From the NCBI RefSeq assembly GCF_006970445.1, contig NZ_CP033877.1, positions 3,852,750-3,916,749 on the forward strand: 64,000 nt of DNA. Reading direction: 5' to 3'. Position 1 is the first letter of the stretch; each line of letters opens with the position of its first letter. Below are positions 34,933-44,473 of this stretch, in pieces. The position numbers and the translations under genes are program-made. A model generated the notes under the pieces. That model searched no databases. It worked only from the letters and a program-made list of their open reading frames with translations, and had not been told where the DNA came from. This DNA comes from Stenotrophomonas maltophilia (GTDB lineage Bacteria > Pseudomonadota > Gammaproteobacteria > Xanthomonadales > Xanthomonadaceae).

Positions 34933-37044
34933 TTACGGCTGGGCGATGCCCAGCTGCTGCAGCACGAACGCGTACGACTCGGACAGCTCCCGATAGCGCT
35001 GGAAGCGCCCCGACTTGCCGCCGTGGCCGGCTTCCATGTTGGTGCGGAACAGGATCGGGTAGTGGCCGGTGTTGTCGTCACGCAGCTTGGCCACCCACTT
35101 GGCCGGCTCCCAGTACTGCACCTGCGAATCCCACAGGCCGGTGCCCACGAACAGCGCCGGGTAGGCCTGCGGCTTCACGTTGTCGTAGGGCGAGTAGGAC
35201 AGCATGTAGTCGTAGTACTGCTTCTGCTCCGGGTTGCCCCACTCGTCGTATTCGTTGGTGGTCAGCGGAATGGTCGGGTCGAGCATGGTGGTGACCACGT
35301 CGACGAACGGCACCTGCGCCACCATCACCCGGTAATCCTGCGGAGCCTGGTTGGCCACGGCACCCATCAGCAGGCCACCGGCGCTGCCGCCGGACGCGGC
35401 CACGCGATCCTTCGCCGCCCAGCCCTGTGCGACCAGGCCGCGGGTGACGTCGATGAAGTCGTTGAAGGTGTTCTGCTTGTGCAGCAGCTTGCCGTTCTCG
35501 TACCAGTCGCGGCCCATCTCCTGGCCGCCGCGGATGTGGGCGATGGCACAGACCACGCCACGATCGAGCAGGCTTACCGCGGTCTGGTTGAAGTACGGGT
35601 CCATCGACATGCCGTAGCTGCCATAGGCGTACTGGAACAGCGCGCCCTTGCCGTCCTTCTGGTAGCCCTTGCGGTAGACCAGCGACACCGGCACCTTCAC
35701 GCCATCGCGCGCAGTGATCCAGACGCGGTCGGTTTCATACTTCGACGCGTCATAGCCGATCACCGGCTGCACCTTCAGCTGGCGGCGCTCGCCGGTGGCG
35801 GTGTTCAGCTCGAACACCGTGGTCGGGGTGGTCATCGAGGTGTAAACGTAGCGCAGCCACGGCGTATCGGCCTCGGTGTTGTCGCCCAGGCCCATCGAGT
35901 ACGCCGGCTCATCGGCCTTCACGTAGTCGCTGCGGCCATCCTTGAACAGCAGGCGGATGCGCTCCAGGCCCTCGGAACGTTCGGCAATGGCGGTGTAGCT
36001 GTCGAACAGCTCGAAGCCTTCGATGAACACCGCATCGTCGTGCGCGATCCAGTCCTTCCACTGCGCGCGTGAGGTGGCATCGGTCGGTGCGGTGACCAGC
36101 TTGAAGTTCTTCGCACCGTCGTTGGTGCGGATCACCCAGCGGCCGTCGTAGTGGTCGGCGTCGTACTCGACATCACGCTGGCGCGGCGCCAGCACGGTGA
36201 AGGTGGTTGGATCGCTGGCCGGCGCGTAGCGCTCTTCCGAGGACACGGTGCTGTGCACGCCGATGGTGATGAAGCGATCGTCGCGGGTGCGGCCGATGCC
36301 CATGTAGAAGCTGTCGTCCTTCTCTTCGTAGACGACGGTGTCGGCGCTGGCCGGGGTGCCCAGCACGTGCTTCTTGACGCGCACGGTCAGCAGGGTTTCC
36401 GGATCGTTCTCGACATACAGCACGGTGCGGTTGTCGTCGGCCCAGACCAGGTCGCCGGAGCTGCCGGTGATCACATCGGGCAGCACCTTGCCGGTGGCCA
36501 GGTCCTTGAAGCGGATCGTGTACTGGCGGCGGCCAACATCATCATCGGCCCAGGCCAGCAGCTGGTTGTCCTGGCTGACCTCCATCGAGCCGACGCTGAA
36601 GTAGCCCTTGCCGGCCGCCATCGTGTTGACGTCCAGCAGGACTTCCTCGGCGGCATCCATGCTGCCCTTGCGGCGCGCGTGGATGGGGTAGTCCTGGCCG
36701 GTCTCGAAACGGCTGTAGTACCAGTAGCCGCGCTCGCGCGCCGGCACGCTGGAATCGTCCTGCTTGATGCGGCCGACGATCTCCTTGTACAGGGTGTCTT
36801 CCAGCGGCTTCAGCGGTGCCAGCAGCTGGTCGGCGTAGGCATTCTCGGCCTGCAGGTAGGCCAGCATGTCCTTGTTCTCGCGCTTGTCGTCGCGCAGCCA
36901 GTAATAGTCATCGTTGCGGGTCGCGCCGAACGGCGCCTTGACCACATGCGGATGCCTGGCGGCGTCCGGCGGAACGGGCAGGGGGGCGGCGTTGGCAGTC
37001 GTGGTCATCAGGCTGGCGAGCAACAGGCAGAGGGTGGATTTCAT
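34933..37044 (-). CDS. S9 prolyl-oligopeptidase-family peptidase, oligopeptidase B type, exported
   Basis: 703 aa. A signal peptide (MKSTLCLLLASLMTTTANA) precedes the beta-propeller (about 45-420) and alpha/beta hydrolase domain. The nucleophile is Ser554 in GGSAGG, followed by a late Asp and the His in AGHGGKSGR. The family cleaves short peptides after basic residues. ATG 37044 has a good AAGGAG site 9 nt upstream. The presence of a signal differs from cytosolic E. coli PtrB. Confidence 0.92.
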   Translation of the reverse strand: MKSTLCLLLASLMTTTANAAPLPVPPDAARHPHVVKAPFGATRNDDYYWLRDDKRENKDMLAYLQAENAYADQLLAPLKPLEDTLYKEIVGRIKQDDSSVPARERGYWYYSRFETGQDYPIHARRKGSMDAAEEVLLDVNTMAAGKGYFSVGSMEVSQDNQLLAWADDDVGRRQYTIRFKDLATGKVLPDVITGSSGDLVWADDNRTVLYVENDPETLLTVRVKKHVLGTPASADTVVYEEKDDSFYMGIGRTRDDRFITIGVHSTVSSEERYAPASDPTTFTVLAPRQRDVEYDADHYDGRWVIRTNDGAKNFKLVTAPTDATSRAQWKDWIAHDDAVFIEGFELFDSYTAIAERSEGLERIRLLFKDGRSDYVKADEPAYSMGLGDNTEADTPWLRYVYTSMTTPTTVFELNTATGERRQLKVQPVIGYDASKYETDRVWITARDGVKVPVSLVYRKGYQKDGKGALFQYAYGSYGMSMDPYFNQTAVSLLDRGVVCAIAHIRGGQEMGRDWYENGKLLHKQNTFNDFIDVTRGLVAQGWAAKDRVAASGGSAGGLLMGAVANQAPQDYRVMVAQVPFVDVVTTMLDPTIPLTTNEYDEWGNPEQKQYYDYMLSYSPYDNVKPQAYPALFVGTGLWDSQVQYWEPAKWVAKLRDDNTGHYPILFRTNMEAGHGGKSGRFQRYRELSESYAFVLQQLGIAQP

Positions 37045-37127
37045 GAGATAGGGCTCCTTGAGCGGCAATGCAATGGCGTCCTTGTGCCCGAGTCTGGGTC
37101 GCGGAAGGACTGCCGGCAACCCTGCCG

Positions 37128-37202
37128 GTAGTGCCGGCCGCTGGCCGGCAACCTCATGAACTCCGGAATGGGTCGGAATGCCGGCCAGCGGCCGGCACTA
37201 CC
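37128..37202. repeat. inverted pair of SMAG-type elements
   Basis: A direct copy at 37128-37149 and an inverted copy at 37178-37202 lie between divergent genes (peptidase and aminotransferase), close to both starts. Confidence 0.85.
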
Positions 37203-37240
37203 CAAACGCATGCTCCCCGCGCGCGGCGTACCATGGGCAT

Positions 37241-38434
37241 ATGAGTACCCTGCCCCACACGCCGGGCTACAGCCGGCGCAGCCACGAAATCGCCCCGTTC
37301 CACGTGATGTCCCTGCTGGCCCGCGCACAGGCGCTGGAGCAGGCCGGCCACGATGTGATCCACCTGGAAATCGGCGAACCGGACTTCACCACCGCCGAAC
37401 CCGTCGTGCGTGCCGGCCAGGCTGCATTGGCTGCCGGCCACACCCGCTACACCGCCGCACGTGGCCTGCCGGCCCTGCGTCAGGCGATCAGTGGTTTCTA
37501 TCGCAGCCACTACGGGCTGGACATCGATCCCGAACGCATCCTGGTCACTCCGGGCGGGTCCGGTGCGCTGCTGTTGGCCAGCAGCCTGCTGGTCGATCCC
37601 GGCCGCCACTGGCTGCTGGCCGACCCCGGCTATCCGTGCAACCGCCACTTCCTGCGCCTGGTGGAAGGCGGTGCGCAGCTGGTACCGGTCGGGCCGGAGA
37701 CCGCCTACCAGCTGACCCCATCACTGGTCGAACAGCACTGGAACGCCGACAGCGTCGGCGCGCTGGTCGCCTCGCCGGCCAACCCGACCGGCACCGTGCT
37801 CTCTGCCGGCGAACTGGCCGCACTGTCGCAGACCCTGCACGCGCGGGGCGGCCACCTGGTGGTTGACGAGATCTATCACGGCCTGACCTACGGCCTGGAT
37901 GCACCCAGCGTGCTGCAGGTGGACGACAGCGCGTTCGTACTGAACAGCTTCTCCAAGTACTTCGGCATGACCGGCTGGCGGCTGGGCTGGCTGGTGGCAC
38001 CGCCGGCAGCGGTACCGGACCTGGAGAAGCTGGCGCAGAACCTGTACATCAGCGCGTCAAGCATCGCCCAGCACGCCGCGCTCGCCTGCTTCAGCGAGGA
38101 ATCGATGACGATCTTCGAACAGCGCCGCGACGCGTTCCGCCAGCGCCGTGATTTCCTGCTGCCCGCGCTGCGCGAGCTGGGCTTCCGCATCGAAGTCGAG
38201 CCACAGGGCGCGTTCTACCTGTACGCCGATGTCAGCGCGTTCACCGACGACGCGCAGGCGTTCTGCGCCCACTTCCTGGAAACCGAGCACGTGGCGTTCA
38301 CCCCGGGCCTGGATTTCGGCTTCCATCGCGCCAACCAGCATGTGCGGCTGGCATACACCCAGGAAGTGCCGCGGTTGCAGGAGGCGGTGGCGCGGATCGC
38401 GCGTGGGTTGAAGCGCTGGCAGGGATCACGTTGA
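37241..38434 (+). CDS. class I/II PLP-dependent aminotransferase
   Basis: 397 aa, fold-type I aminotransferase. GEPDF near residue 45, NPTG (181-184), DEIY (209-212) and the PLP lysine Lys239 in NSFSKYFGMTGWR are present, with a late Arg in the carboxylate site. The amino-acid substrate is not evident. ATG 37241 is chosen because the upstream frame is translated repeat. No strong ribosome-binding site is visible. Confidence 0.92.
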   Translation: MSTLPHTPGYSRRSHEIAPFHVMSLLARAQALEQAGHDVIHLEIGEPDFTTAEPVVRAGQAALAAGHTRYTAARGLPALRQAISGFYRSHYGLDIDPERILVTPGGSGALLLASSLLVDPGRHWLLADPGYPCNRHFLRLVEGGAQLVPVGPETAYQLTPSLVEQHWNADSVGALVASPANPTGTVLSAGELAALSQTLHARGGHLVVDEIYHGLTYGLDAPSVLQVDDSAFVLNSFSKYFGMTGWRLGWLVAPPAAVPDLEKLAQNLYISASSIAQHAALACFSEESMTIFEQRRDAFRQRRDFLLPALRELGFRIEVEPQGAFYLYADVSAFTDDAQAFCAHFLETEHVAFTPGLDFGFHRANQHVRLAYTQEVPRLQEAVARIARGLKRWQGSR

Positions 38435-38435
38435 C

Positions 38436-38509
38436 GGTGGTGCCGGCCGCTGGCCGGCAACCCGGGAATGCATGAATGATGCGGTTGCCGGCCAGCGGCC
38501 GGCACTACC
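38436..38509. repeat. large inverted SMAG pair
   Basis: Two 27-nt arms (38436-38462, 38483-38509) are near-perfect reverse complements around a 20-nt spacer; each arm is itself a SMAG stem-loop. It lies between convergent genes, just before an intrinsic terminator. Confidence 0.85.
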
Positions 38510-38515
38510 GGATAA

Positions 38516-38544
38516 AGAAAAACGCCGCCCGAAGGCGGCGTTTT
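38516..38544. terminator. bidirectional intrinsic terminator
   Basis: Stem CGCCGCC / GGCGGCG (38523-38529, 38534-38540) with a CGAA loop, preceded by A-rich sequence and followed by T4. It ends the aminotransferase gene and the facing prolyl oligopeptidase gene. Confidence 0.9.
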
Positions 38545-38553
38545 CCGTTCTGC

Positions 38554-40650
38554 TTACTTACCGCCCAACCGCTCCCACAGGAAGCTGTAGGCCAGCGCCG
38601 ACATGTGTGCGGCCTGCGCGTTGTTGGCTGCGCCGCCGTGGCCACCTTCGATGTTCTCGTAGTAGGTCACGTCCTTGCCGGCGTCGATCATCTTCGCCGC
38701 CATCTTGCGGGCGTGGCCCGGGTGCACGCGGTCGTCGCGGGTCGAGGTGGTGAACAGCACCGGCGGGTAGTTCTTCTTCGCGTTGAACAGGTGGTACGGC
38801 GAGAAGGTCTTGATGAACTCCCAGTCGCTGGTATCCGGGTTGCCGTACTCGGCCATCCACGAGGCGCCAGCCAACAGATGGCTGTAGCGCTTCATGTCCA
38901 GCAGCGGCACCTGCACCACCACCGCACCGAACAGTTCCGGGTACTGGGTCAGCATGTTGCCGGTCAGCAGGCCACCGTTGCTGCCACCCTGCACGCCCAG
39001 GTGCTTGGCGGTGGTGATCTTGCGCTTGACCAGATCGCGCGCCACCGCGGCCATGTCTTCATAGGCCTTGTGGCGGTTCTGCTTCAGCGCCGCCTGGTGC
39101 CAGCGCGGGCCGTACTCGCCGCCGCCACGGATGTTGGCGACCACGTACACGCCGCCCTTCTCCAGCCAGGCGCGGCCCATGCCACCGGAGTAGCTCGGGG
39201 TCAGCGAGATCTCGAAGCCACCGTAGCCGTACAGCAGGGTCGGATTGGAGCCATCGAGCTTCATCGCCCTGTCGTGCACCACGAAGTACGGCACGCGGGT
39301 GCCGTCCTTGCTGGTGGCGAAGTGCTGCTCGATCACCTTGCCCTTGGCGTCGAAGAAGGCCGGCATGGTCTTCAGCGTTTCCGGCGCCTGGCCGATCTCG
39401 GCCAGGGCCAGCGTGGTCGGGGTCAGGTAGTCGGTGGCGGTCAGCCACACCGCGTCGCTGTCATTGCTGTCCACCGCGCCCACGGCCAGCGTGCCGAAGG
39501 CCGGCGCGCCGACGAAGCGGCTGGTCTTCCAGCCATCTGCGCCCGGGGTCAGCACCGACAGGCGGTTCTTGACGTCGTCCAGCACGTTCAGCACCAGGTG
39601 GCTCTTGGTCCAGGTGGCGCTGGCCAGCGAGGTGGTCGCGGTCGGGGTGAACAGCACCTCGAAGTCGCGCTTGCCGGCCAGGAAGTCGTCCAGCTGGGTC
39701 GCCAGCAGCGAACCGGAGGCATAGGTCTTGCCGCCCACGGTCCACGGATCGCGCAGTTCCAGGGTCAGCCACTGCTTGTGCAGGCCCTTCTCGGCCGAAT
39801 TCGGCGCGTCGATCTTGGTCAGCGTGCCGTCGTCGCCACGCAGGTAGAGCTCGTTGTTGTAGAACGCCAGCGTGCGGCTGACCAGGTTGCGCTCGAAGCC
39901 CGGGGTGTCATCGTGCATCGCCGCGATGTACATGTCTTCCGGCTTGCCTTCGTACACCACGGTGGCCGAGGCCATCGGCGTGCCGCGCTTCCACAGCTTG
40001 GCCACGCGCGGATAGCCGGACGTGGTCATCGTGCCGGCACCGAAGTCGGTGTAGACGAACACGGTGTCGCGGTCGACCCAGTTGAGGCCACCCTTCGACT
40101 CCGGACGGAAGAAGCCGTCCTTGATCCAGGTCTTGTTGGCCAGGTCGAACTCGCGGGTGACGTCAGCATCGGCGCCGCCGCGCGACAGCGCGATCAGGCA
40201 ACGGCTGTAATCCGGGCGCAGGCAATCGGCGCCGTGCCAGACCCAGTTCTCACCCTCGGCCTTGTTCAGCGCATCCAGGTCGAGCACGGTCTCCCACTGC
40301 GGCGAGGCCTTGCGGTACTCGGCCAGGGTGGTACGCCGCCACAGGCCGCGCTCGTGCTGCTGGTCCTTCCAGAAGTTGTAGTAGTAGTCGCCGATCTTCT
40401 GCACGCCGGGGATCTTGGCGTCGGAGTCGAGCACCTCGCGGATGCTGGTCTCCATCTGCTTGAAGGCCGGGGTCTGCGCCAGGCGCGCCTCGGACTTGGC
40501 ATTCTGTTCCTTGACCCAGGACAGCGGCTTGTCGCCGGTGACGTCCTCCAGCCAGGCGTAGCGATCGGTGTCTTCAGCGGCCACGGCGGTCCCCACCGAG
40601 GCAGCGGTCATCATGCCGGCCAACAGGCAGGCGGAAGCGAGTCGTGACAT
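38554..40650 (-). CDS. exported prolyl oligopeptidase-family serine peptidase
   Basis: 698 aa. Signal peptide (cleavage near AVAA), then a beta-propeller and hydrolase domain typical of S9A. The nucleophile is Ser557 in GVQGGSNGG; the His is in GGHGGAANN. It should cleave short proline-containing peptides outside the cytosol. It is a second S9 enzyme within 6 kb of the oligopeptidase-B-type gene, separated by the aminotransferase. Confidence 0.93.
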   Translation of the reverse strand: MSRLASACLLAGMMTAASVGTAVAAEDTDRYAWLEDVTGDKPLSWVKEQNAKSEARLAQTPAFKQMETSIREVLDSDAKIPGVQKIGDYYYNFWKDQQHERGLWRRTTLAEYRKASPQWETVLDLDALNKAEGENWVWHGADCLRPDYSRCLIALSRGGADADVTREFDLANKTWIKDGFFRPESKGGLNWVDRDTVFVYTDFGAGTMTTSGYPRVAKLWKRGTPMASATVVYEGKPEDMYIAAMHDDTPGFERNLVSRTLAFYNNELYLRGDDGTLTKIDAPNSAEKGLHKQWLTLELRDPWTVGGKTYASGSLLATQLDDFLAGKRDFEVLFTPTATTSLASATWTKSHLVLNVLDDVKNRLSVLTPGADGWKTSRFVGAPAFGTLAVGAVDSNDSDAVWLTATDYLTPTTLALAEIGQAPETLKTMPAFFDAKGKVIEQHFATSKDGTRVPYFVVHDRAMKLDGSNPTLLYGYGGFEISLTPSYSGGMGRAWLEKGGVYVVANIRGGGEYGPRWHQAALKQNRHKAYEDMAAVARDLVKRKITTAKHLGVQGGSNGGLLTGNMLTQYPELFGAVVVQVPLLDMKRYSHLLAGASWMAEYGNPDTSDWEFIKTFSPYHLFNAKKNYPPVLFTTSTRDDRVHPGHARKMAAKMIDAGKDVTYYENIEGGHGGAANNAQAAHMSALAYSFLWERLGGK

Positions 40651-40719
40651 TGCAGCTCCAGGCAGTCATAAGCCGTGGAACGCTAGCACGGAATGTCGCG
40701 GCCTCCCCCGTGTCGAAGG

Positions 40720-41043
40720 TCAGGCCGTGGCCACCGGACTGCGCCGGCGACGCGTGGCCGGAACCGGCCGACGGCGCGCCTGTCCACCGGTACGCCGCGC
40801 CAGCCGCAGCCAGGACAGCCGCGGCAGCGGAAAGCGCAACAGCGCCCACCACGCCGCGAGCGGCATGCCCACCAGCCACATCGGCAGCCAGCCCAGCCAC
40901 GCGCTGCTGCCACGTGCCGCCGGCCAGACCAGGACCAGCGCCAGCCCGGCCAACGCCAGTTGCCGCACGCCGCGCAGCAGGCGCGGGTCGGCGCGTTCGA
41001 TGACGCGTTCAGTTGCAGGGCGACGGACGGAACGTGCGTTCAT
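40720..41043 (-). CDS. small basic membrane protein of unknown function
   Basis: 107 aa with two hydrophobic segments (LALAGLALVLVWPAA; WLGWLPMWLVGMPLAAWWALL) and an Arg-rich C-terminus. The start ATG 41043 follows GGAG at good spacing. No family is recognised. It is divergent from the lipocalin gene across about 130 bp. Confidence 0.65.
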   Translation of the reverse strand: MNARSVRRPATERVIERADPRLLRGVRQLALAGLALVLVWPAARGSSAWLGWLPMWLVGMPLAAWWALLRFPLPRLSWLRLARRTGGQARRRPVPATRRRRSPVATA

Positions 41044-41170
41044 GGGGCTTCTCCGGTAGACAATGCAACACAGCTTGGGCAAGCCCCTTCTCACAGGATG
41101 CGACACCATTGACGGATCGCGTGCACACAGTCGACCATGCGCGTGCAAGCCCACTGGAGCCCGCTCCCGC

Positions 41171-41773
41171 ATGACATCGATCCGCCCGTTCTGCGCCGTG
41201 CTGCTGGCTCTGTCCCTGGCAGGCCCTGCCATGGCCGCCAGTGAGCCGCCGTCGCCCCGCGCCAGCGCCAACGACGCGGCCGACCCGGGGGCGCCGATCG
41301 ACCTGAAGCGCTTCATGGGCACCTGGTACGTGATCGGCCGCGTGCCGAACTTCATCGAACGCGGGCATGTCGCCAGCGTCAACGAGTACGAGCTGCGCGA
41401 CGAGCACAAGGTCGGCATCACCTACCGCTACCGTGATGGCTTCGGCGAACCGCTGCAGGAAGTACGCGCACGTGCCAGCGTCGATCCGGACAGCGGCAAC
41501 CACGGCTGGCGAACCTGGTTCTATCGCGTGGTGCCGACCCATTCGCGGGTGCTGGAAGTCGCCCCCGACTACTCATGGGCACTGATCGGTTATCCGGGCC
41601 GCGAGATGGCCTGGATCTTCGCGCGTACGCCGGACATGGACAAGGCTCTGTACAAGGAGCTGGCCGAACGCCTGCGCGACGAGTACGGCGTGAACACCGA
41701 CAAGCTCAAGCGCGTACCGCAGCATCCGGAACAGGTCGGCAAGCTGGGCTACGAAGTACCGAACGCACGTTGA
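41171..41773 (+). CDS. bacterial lipocalin (Blc-like), secreted
   Basis: 200 aa. A signal peptide ends near AMAA; there is no lipobox Cys, so unlike E. coli Blc it is probably soluble in the periplasm. The lipocalin motif GTWYVIGRVPNF, then YRDG and the late YPGREMAWIFAR segment, are intact. The family binds fatty acids or lysophospholipids in envelope maintenance. ATG 41171 is chosen because it starts the signal. Confidence 0.9.
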   Translation: MTSIRPFCAVLLALSLAGPAMAASEPPSPRASANDAADPGAPIDLKRFMGTWYVIGRVPNFIERGHVASVNEYELRDEHKVGITYRYRDGFGEPLQEVRARASVDPDSGNHGWRTWFYRVVPTHSRVLEVAPDYSWALIGYPGREMAWIFARTPDMDKALYKELAERLRDEYGVNTDKLKRVPQHPEQVGKLGYEVPNAR

Positions 41774-41812
41774 CCGCACGCGGGCGCGGACCTGGGGCCG
41801 CGCGCCCGGGAT

Positions 41813-42112
41813 TCATGCCGCCCGTGGCTGCACCCGGCGTTCGATCTCGCTGCGCGTTGGCAATGTCTTGAGATCGTAGGCCGCCTGCATCGCAAGCCAG
41901 GACGCGGCATCCCCACCGAAATGCCGCGCCAGCCGCGCCGCGGTGTCCGCAGAGATGCTGCGTTGGCCGTGCACGATGGCATGCAGCCGCGTTGCGGGAA
42001 CATCCAAGGCCTTCGCCAGCGCATTCACGCTCAGCGCCAGGGGCAGCAGGAATTCTTCGCGCAGGATCTCGCCAGGATGGATGGCGCGCATGCCGTTGTG
42101 GGGACGCTTCAT
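41813..42112 (-). CDS. higA: HigA-family antitoxin
   Basis: 99 aa. An XRE helix-turn-helix of the VapI/HigA type (HPGEILREEFLLPL; VNALAKALDVPATRLHAIVHG) should bind DNA and neutralise HigB. It follows higB by 10 bp, the reversed toxin-first order typical of HigBA. Autoregulation is likely through the palindrome at 42401-42429. Confidence 0.92.
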   Translation of the reverse strand: MKRPHNGMRAIHPGEILREEFLLPLALSVNALAKALDVPATRLHAIVHGQRSISADTAARLARHFGGDAASWLAMQAAYDLKTLPTRSEIERRVQPRAA

Positions 42113-42122
42113 GGCGGGCACC

Positions 42123-42401
42123 TCAGTGATAGTCAACAATTTCCACGGCATCGGCGCCGCTGTCGGTGCAGGTGAAGCAGAGCCGCCACTGTTCGTTGAT
42201 ACGAAGGCTATATTGCCCTCTCCGATCACCTGACAGCGCCTCAAGACGATTCCCGGGCGGGCTGCGCAGGAAGGCCAACGTCTGTGCCGAATCGAGCAGC
42301 TGGAGTTTACGTTCAGCAGCGCGTCGTATCGGGTCCCAGGCGCGAGGGCAGGTTCCTTCAAACAGGGCGCGGGTCTGCTTGCAGCGGAATGCACGGATCA
42401 T
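42123..42401 (-). CDS. higB: HigB-family toxin (RelE/ParE superfamily)
   Basis: 92 aa, a ribosome-dependent mRNA interferase in characterised relatives. The conserved region RKLQLLDSAQTLAFLRSPPGNRLEAL, then QYSLRINEQWRLCF and the C-terminal VEIVDYH, fits HigB/GraT. ATG 42401 is the family start, yet it overlaps the operator palindrome, leaving only a few nt of leader. An in-frame start 12 codons upstream would lie beyond the operator and is less likely. Confidence 0.9.
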   Translation of the reverse strand: MIRAFRCKQTRALFEGTCPRAWDPIRRAAERKLQLLDSAQTLAFLRSPPGNRLEALSGDRRGQYSLRINEQWRLCFTCTDSGADAVEIVDYH

Positions 42402-42429
42402 TCCGTCAAACGTATTACGTTTGACGGAA
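42401..42429. promoter_or_regulatory. HigBA operator palindrome
   Basis: The perfect 13-bp inverted repeat TTCCGTCAAACGT / ACGTTTGACGGAA has a 3-nt spacer. The minus-strand sequence across the centre contains a TAATAC -10-like hexamer, and the palindrome touches the higB start codon. Confidence 0.8.
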
Positions 42430-42544
42430 CATACCAAGGAATGCGATGTGCTGCCAGTCCCAGTCCGGCGGTATCGATTCCTGATGGGCGTGGCGGCTTC
42501 CAGAGCCTGGCGCTATGACAGGCACAATGTCGACACGCTGCAGG

Positions 42545-42596
42545 CTGCCGGACAGCGGCCGGCACTACCCGAACGATGCCGGGCGCCGCCCGGCAT
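42545..42596. repeat. SMAG-type element and a GCCGGGC hairpin after metI
   Basis: A diverged SMAG (42545-42569) is followed by ATGCCGGGC-GCC-GCCCGGCAT (42576-42596), which ends 4 bp past the metI stop codon and may mark the transcript end, though no T-run follows. Confidence 0.7.
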
Positions 42597-42600
42597 TCTG

Positions 42601-43290
42601 TTACTTGCGGCTGTAATGCGCGACCAGGCGGTCGCCGAGCATCTGCAGCAGTTGCACCAGGACCAGCAGCAGGACCACGGTAACCAGCGCCACGTCGGTG
42701 TGCGAACGCTGGTAGCCGTCGCGGAACGCCAGGTCGCCGAGGCCGCCGGAACCGATCGCACCGCCCATCGCGGTGAAGCCGATCAGGGCCACGGTGGTGA
42801 CCGTCGCACCCGCAATCAGCCCCGGTCGTGCCTCTGGCAGCAACACGCGGGTGACCAGCTGCCAGGTCGTCGCCCCCATCGCCTGGGTCGCCTCGATGAC
42901 GCCGCGATCCACTTCGCGCAGCGCCGTCTCGACAAGACGCGCGTAGAACGGTGCCGCGCCGATCACCAGCGGCACGATCGCACCACGTACACCCAGCGAG
43001 GTCCCCATCAGGAACAGCGTGACCGGGATCAGCACGATCATCAGGATGATGAAAGGCACCGAGCGCAGCAGGTTCACCACCAGCGCCAGCACGCCATAGG
43101 CGAACGGCCGGCGCTTCATCTGCGGTGCGCCGAACAGGTACAGCAGCACACCCAGTGGCAGGCCGATGGCCAGGGTCAGCGGCAGCGAACCGAGCAGCAT
43201 CAGCAGGGTATCGATGGTGGCCTGGCCGATGTCGGCCCACTTGCCCGCATCCAGATGGCGGAAGAATCCACCGGCAGTGGCGATGATCAT
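42601..43290 (-). CDS. metI: MetI, methionine ABC transporter permease
   Basis: 229 aa, about five to six transmembrane helices, with the EAA-like coupling loop [22 protein letters not shown]. It pairs with MetN to import D/L-methionine. The start overlaps the metN stop by 4 bp. No metQ-type binding-protein gene follows; the HigBA pair does. Confidence 0.94.
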   Translation of the reverse strand: MIIATAGGFFRHLDAGKWADIGQATIDTLLMLLGSLPLTLAIGLPLGVLLYLFGAPQMKRRPFAYGVLALVVNLLRSVPFIILMIVLIPVTLFLMGTSLGVRGAIVPLVIGAAPFYARLVETALREVDRGVIEATQAMGATTWQLVTRVLLPEARPGLIAGATVTTVALIGFTAMGGAIGSGGLGDLAFRDGYQRSHTDVALVTVVLLLVLVQLLQMLGDRLVAHYSRK

Positions 43291-44294
43291 CGACGCAGCT
43301 CCTCGACATGCACACCGGCAGCCACGAAGGCGGCCTGCGCGGCGGACTGGTCACCGCCCACCAGGGCGACCACCAGCTGGCCATAGGGGGTGTCCTTGAT
43401 CCGGTCGATACGGCCGGACAGGATGTTGTAGTCGACCCCGGTCTGGCGCGCGACGCTGCCGAGCAGAGGTTCGTAGGTGTCGCCACCGAGGAAGGTCAGG
43501 CGCACGATGCGCCCGCCCACCACGTCGAAATCGCGGTGCAACGCCCCTTCGTCCACGTGCTCCGATTCGCTGACGAAACGACGCGTGGTCGGGTGCTGCG
43601 GGTGCAGGAAGACCCGGGTGACCGGTCCGGTCTCGACCATCTGGCCGGCATCGAGCACGGCAACGCGGTCGCAGACACGGCGGATCACGTCCATCTCGTG
43701 GGTGATCAGCACGATGGTCAGGCCCAGCTCGCGGTTGATTTTCGACAGCAGCGACAGCACCGCAGCCGTGGTCTGCGGATCGAGCGCACTGGTGGCCTCA
43801 TCGCACAGCAGGATCTGCGGGCGGGTCGCCAGCGCACGGGCGATGCCGACACGCTGCTTCTGTCCACCGGACAGCTGCGCCGGATACTTCTGCGCGTGCG
43901 CTTCCAGGCCCACGGTCTGCAACAGCTCGGCTACGCGCGCGTCGATCTCCGCCTTCGGCGTGCCGGCCAGCTCCAGCGGGAAGGCGACATTGCCAGCCAC
44001 CGTGCGCGACGACAGCAGGTTGAAGTGCTGGAAAATCATGCCGATGCGCCGGCGCAGCGTGCGCAGGCCGTCCGCGTCCAGTGCGGTGACATCCTCGCCA
44101 CCGATCAGCAGCCGGCCACCACTGGGTTCTTCCAGGCGGTTGATCATGCGGATGAGGGTCGACTTGCCCGCGCCGGAATGGCCGATGATGCCGAATACCT
44201 CACCGGCCTCGATGGTCAGGTCCAGCGGTTGCAGCGCGCTGACTTCGCGGCCGGCAACGGCATAGGATTTGTGCAGGCGCTGGAACTCGATCAC
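43287..44294 (-). CDS. metN: MetN, methionine ABC transporter ATPase
   Basis: 335 aa. Walker [10 protein letters not shown] (38-46), signature LSGGQKQR, Walker [13 protein letters not shown] and a C-terminal NIL regulatory domain (about 260-335) that senses methionine in E. coli MetN. Start is GTG 44294. The 179-bp gap upstream holds a hairpin repeat; I see no SAM riboswitch or MetJ-type box. Confidence 0.94.
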   Translation of the reverse strand: MIEFQRLHKSYAVAGREVSALQPLDLTIEAGEVFGIIGHSGAGKSTLIRMINRLEEPSGGRLLIGGEDVTALDADGLRTLRRRIGMIFQHFNLLSSRTVAGNVAFPLELAGTPKAEIDARVAELLQTVGLEAHAQKYPAQLSGGQKQRVGIARALATRPQILLCDEATSALDPQTTAAVLSLLSKINRELGLTIVLITHEMDVIRRVCDRVAVLDAGQMVETGPVTRVFLHPQHPTTRRFVSESEHVDEGALHRDFDVVGGRIVRLTFLGGDTYEPLLGSVARQTGVDYNILSGRIDRIKDTPYGQLVVALVGGDQSAAQAAFVAAGVHVEELRR

Positions 44295-44423
44295 GGGCGT
44301 GGCTCACCGGCTGGGTGACGGAAGGGGGCGTGCAGCCTACCAGCGCGGGCGGTCGCGCGCCCGCGCCATGGGCCAGAATGTTATTCCTTTTGGTTCTAAG
44401 GCGCCCGCACCGGCGCATTGGCT

Positions 44424-44454
44424 GGGGTCAGAGCCCCTGCGGGGATCCGTCCCC
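44424..44454. repeat. GGGGTCAGAGCCCC / GGGGATCCGTCCCC hairpin repeat
   Basis: Two short near-palindromes separated by TGC lie between metN and the EamA gene. Parts match the 7187 and 47476 hairpins (GGGGTCAGA, GGGACGGA), so this looks like a shortened member of that class. Confidence 0.6.
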
Positions 44455-44473
44455 ATTTCCTGGCCCAACCGGC

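Noticed and set aside
44295..44473. SAM-responsive riboswitch before metN
   Set aside because: I could not find the conserved core of SAM-I or SAM-II riboswitches, nor a MetJ box; only a hairpin repeat is evident.
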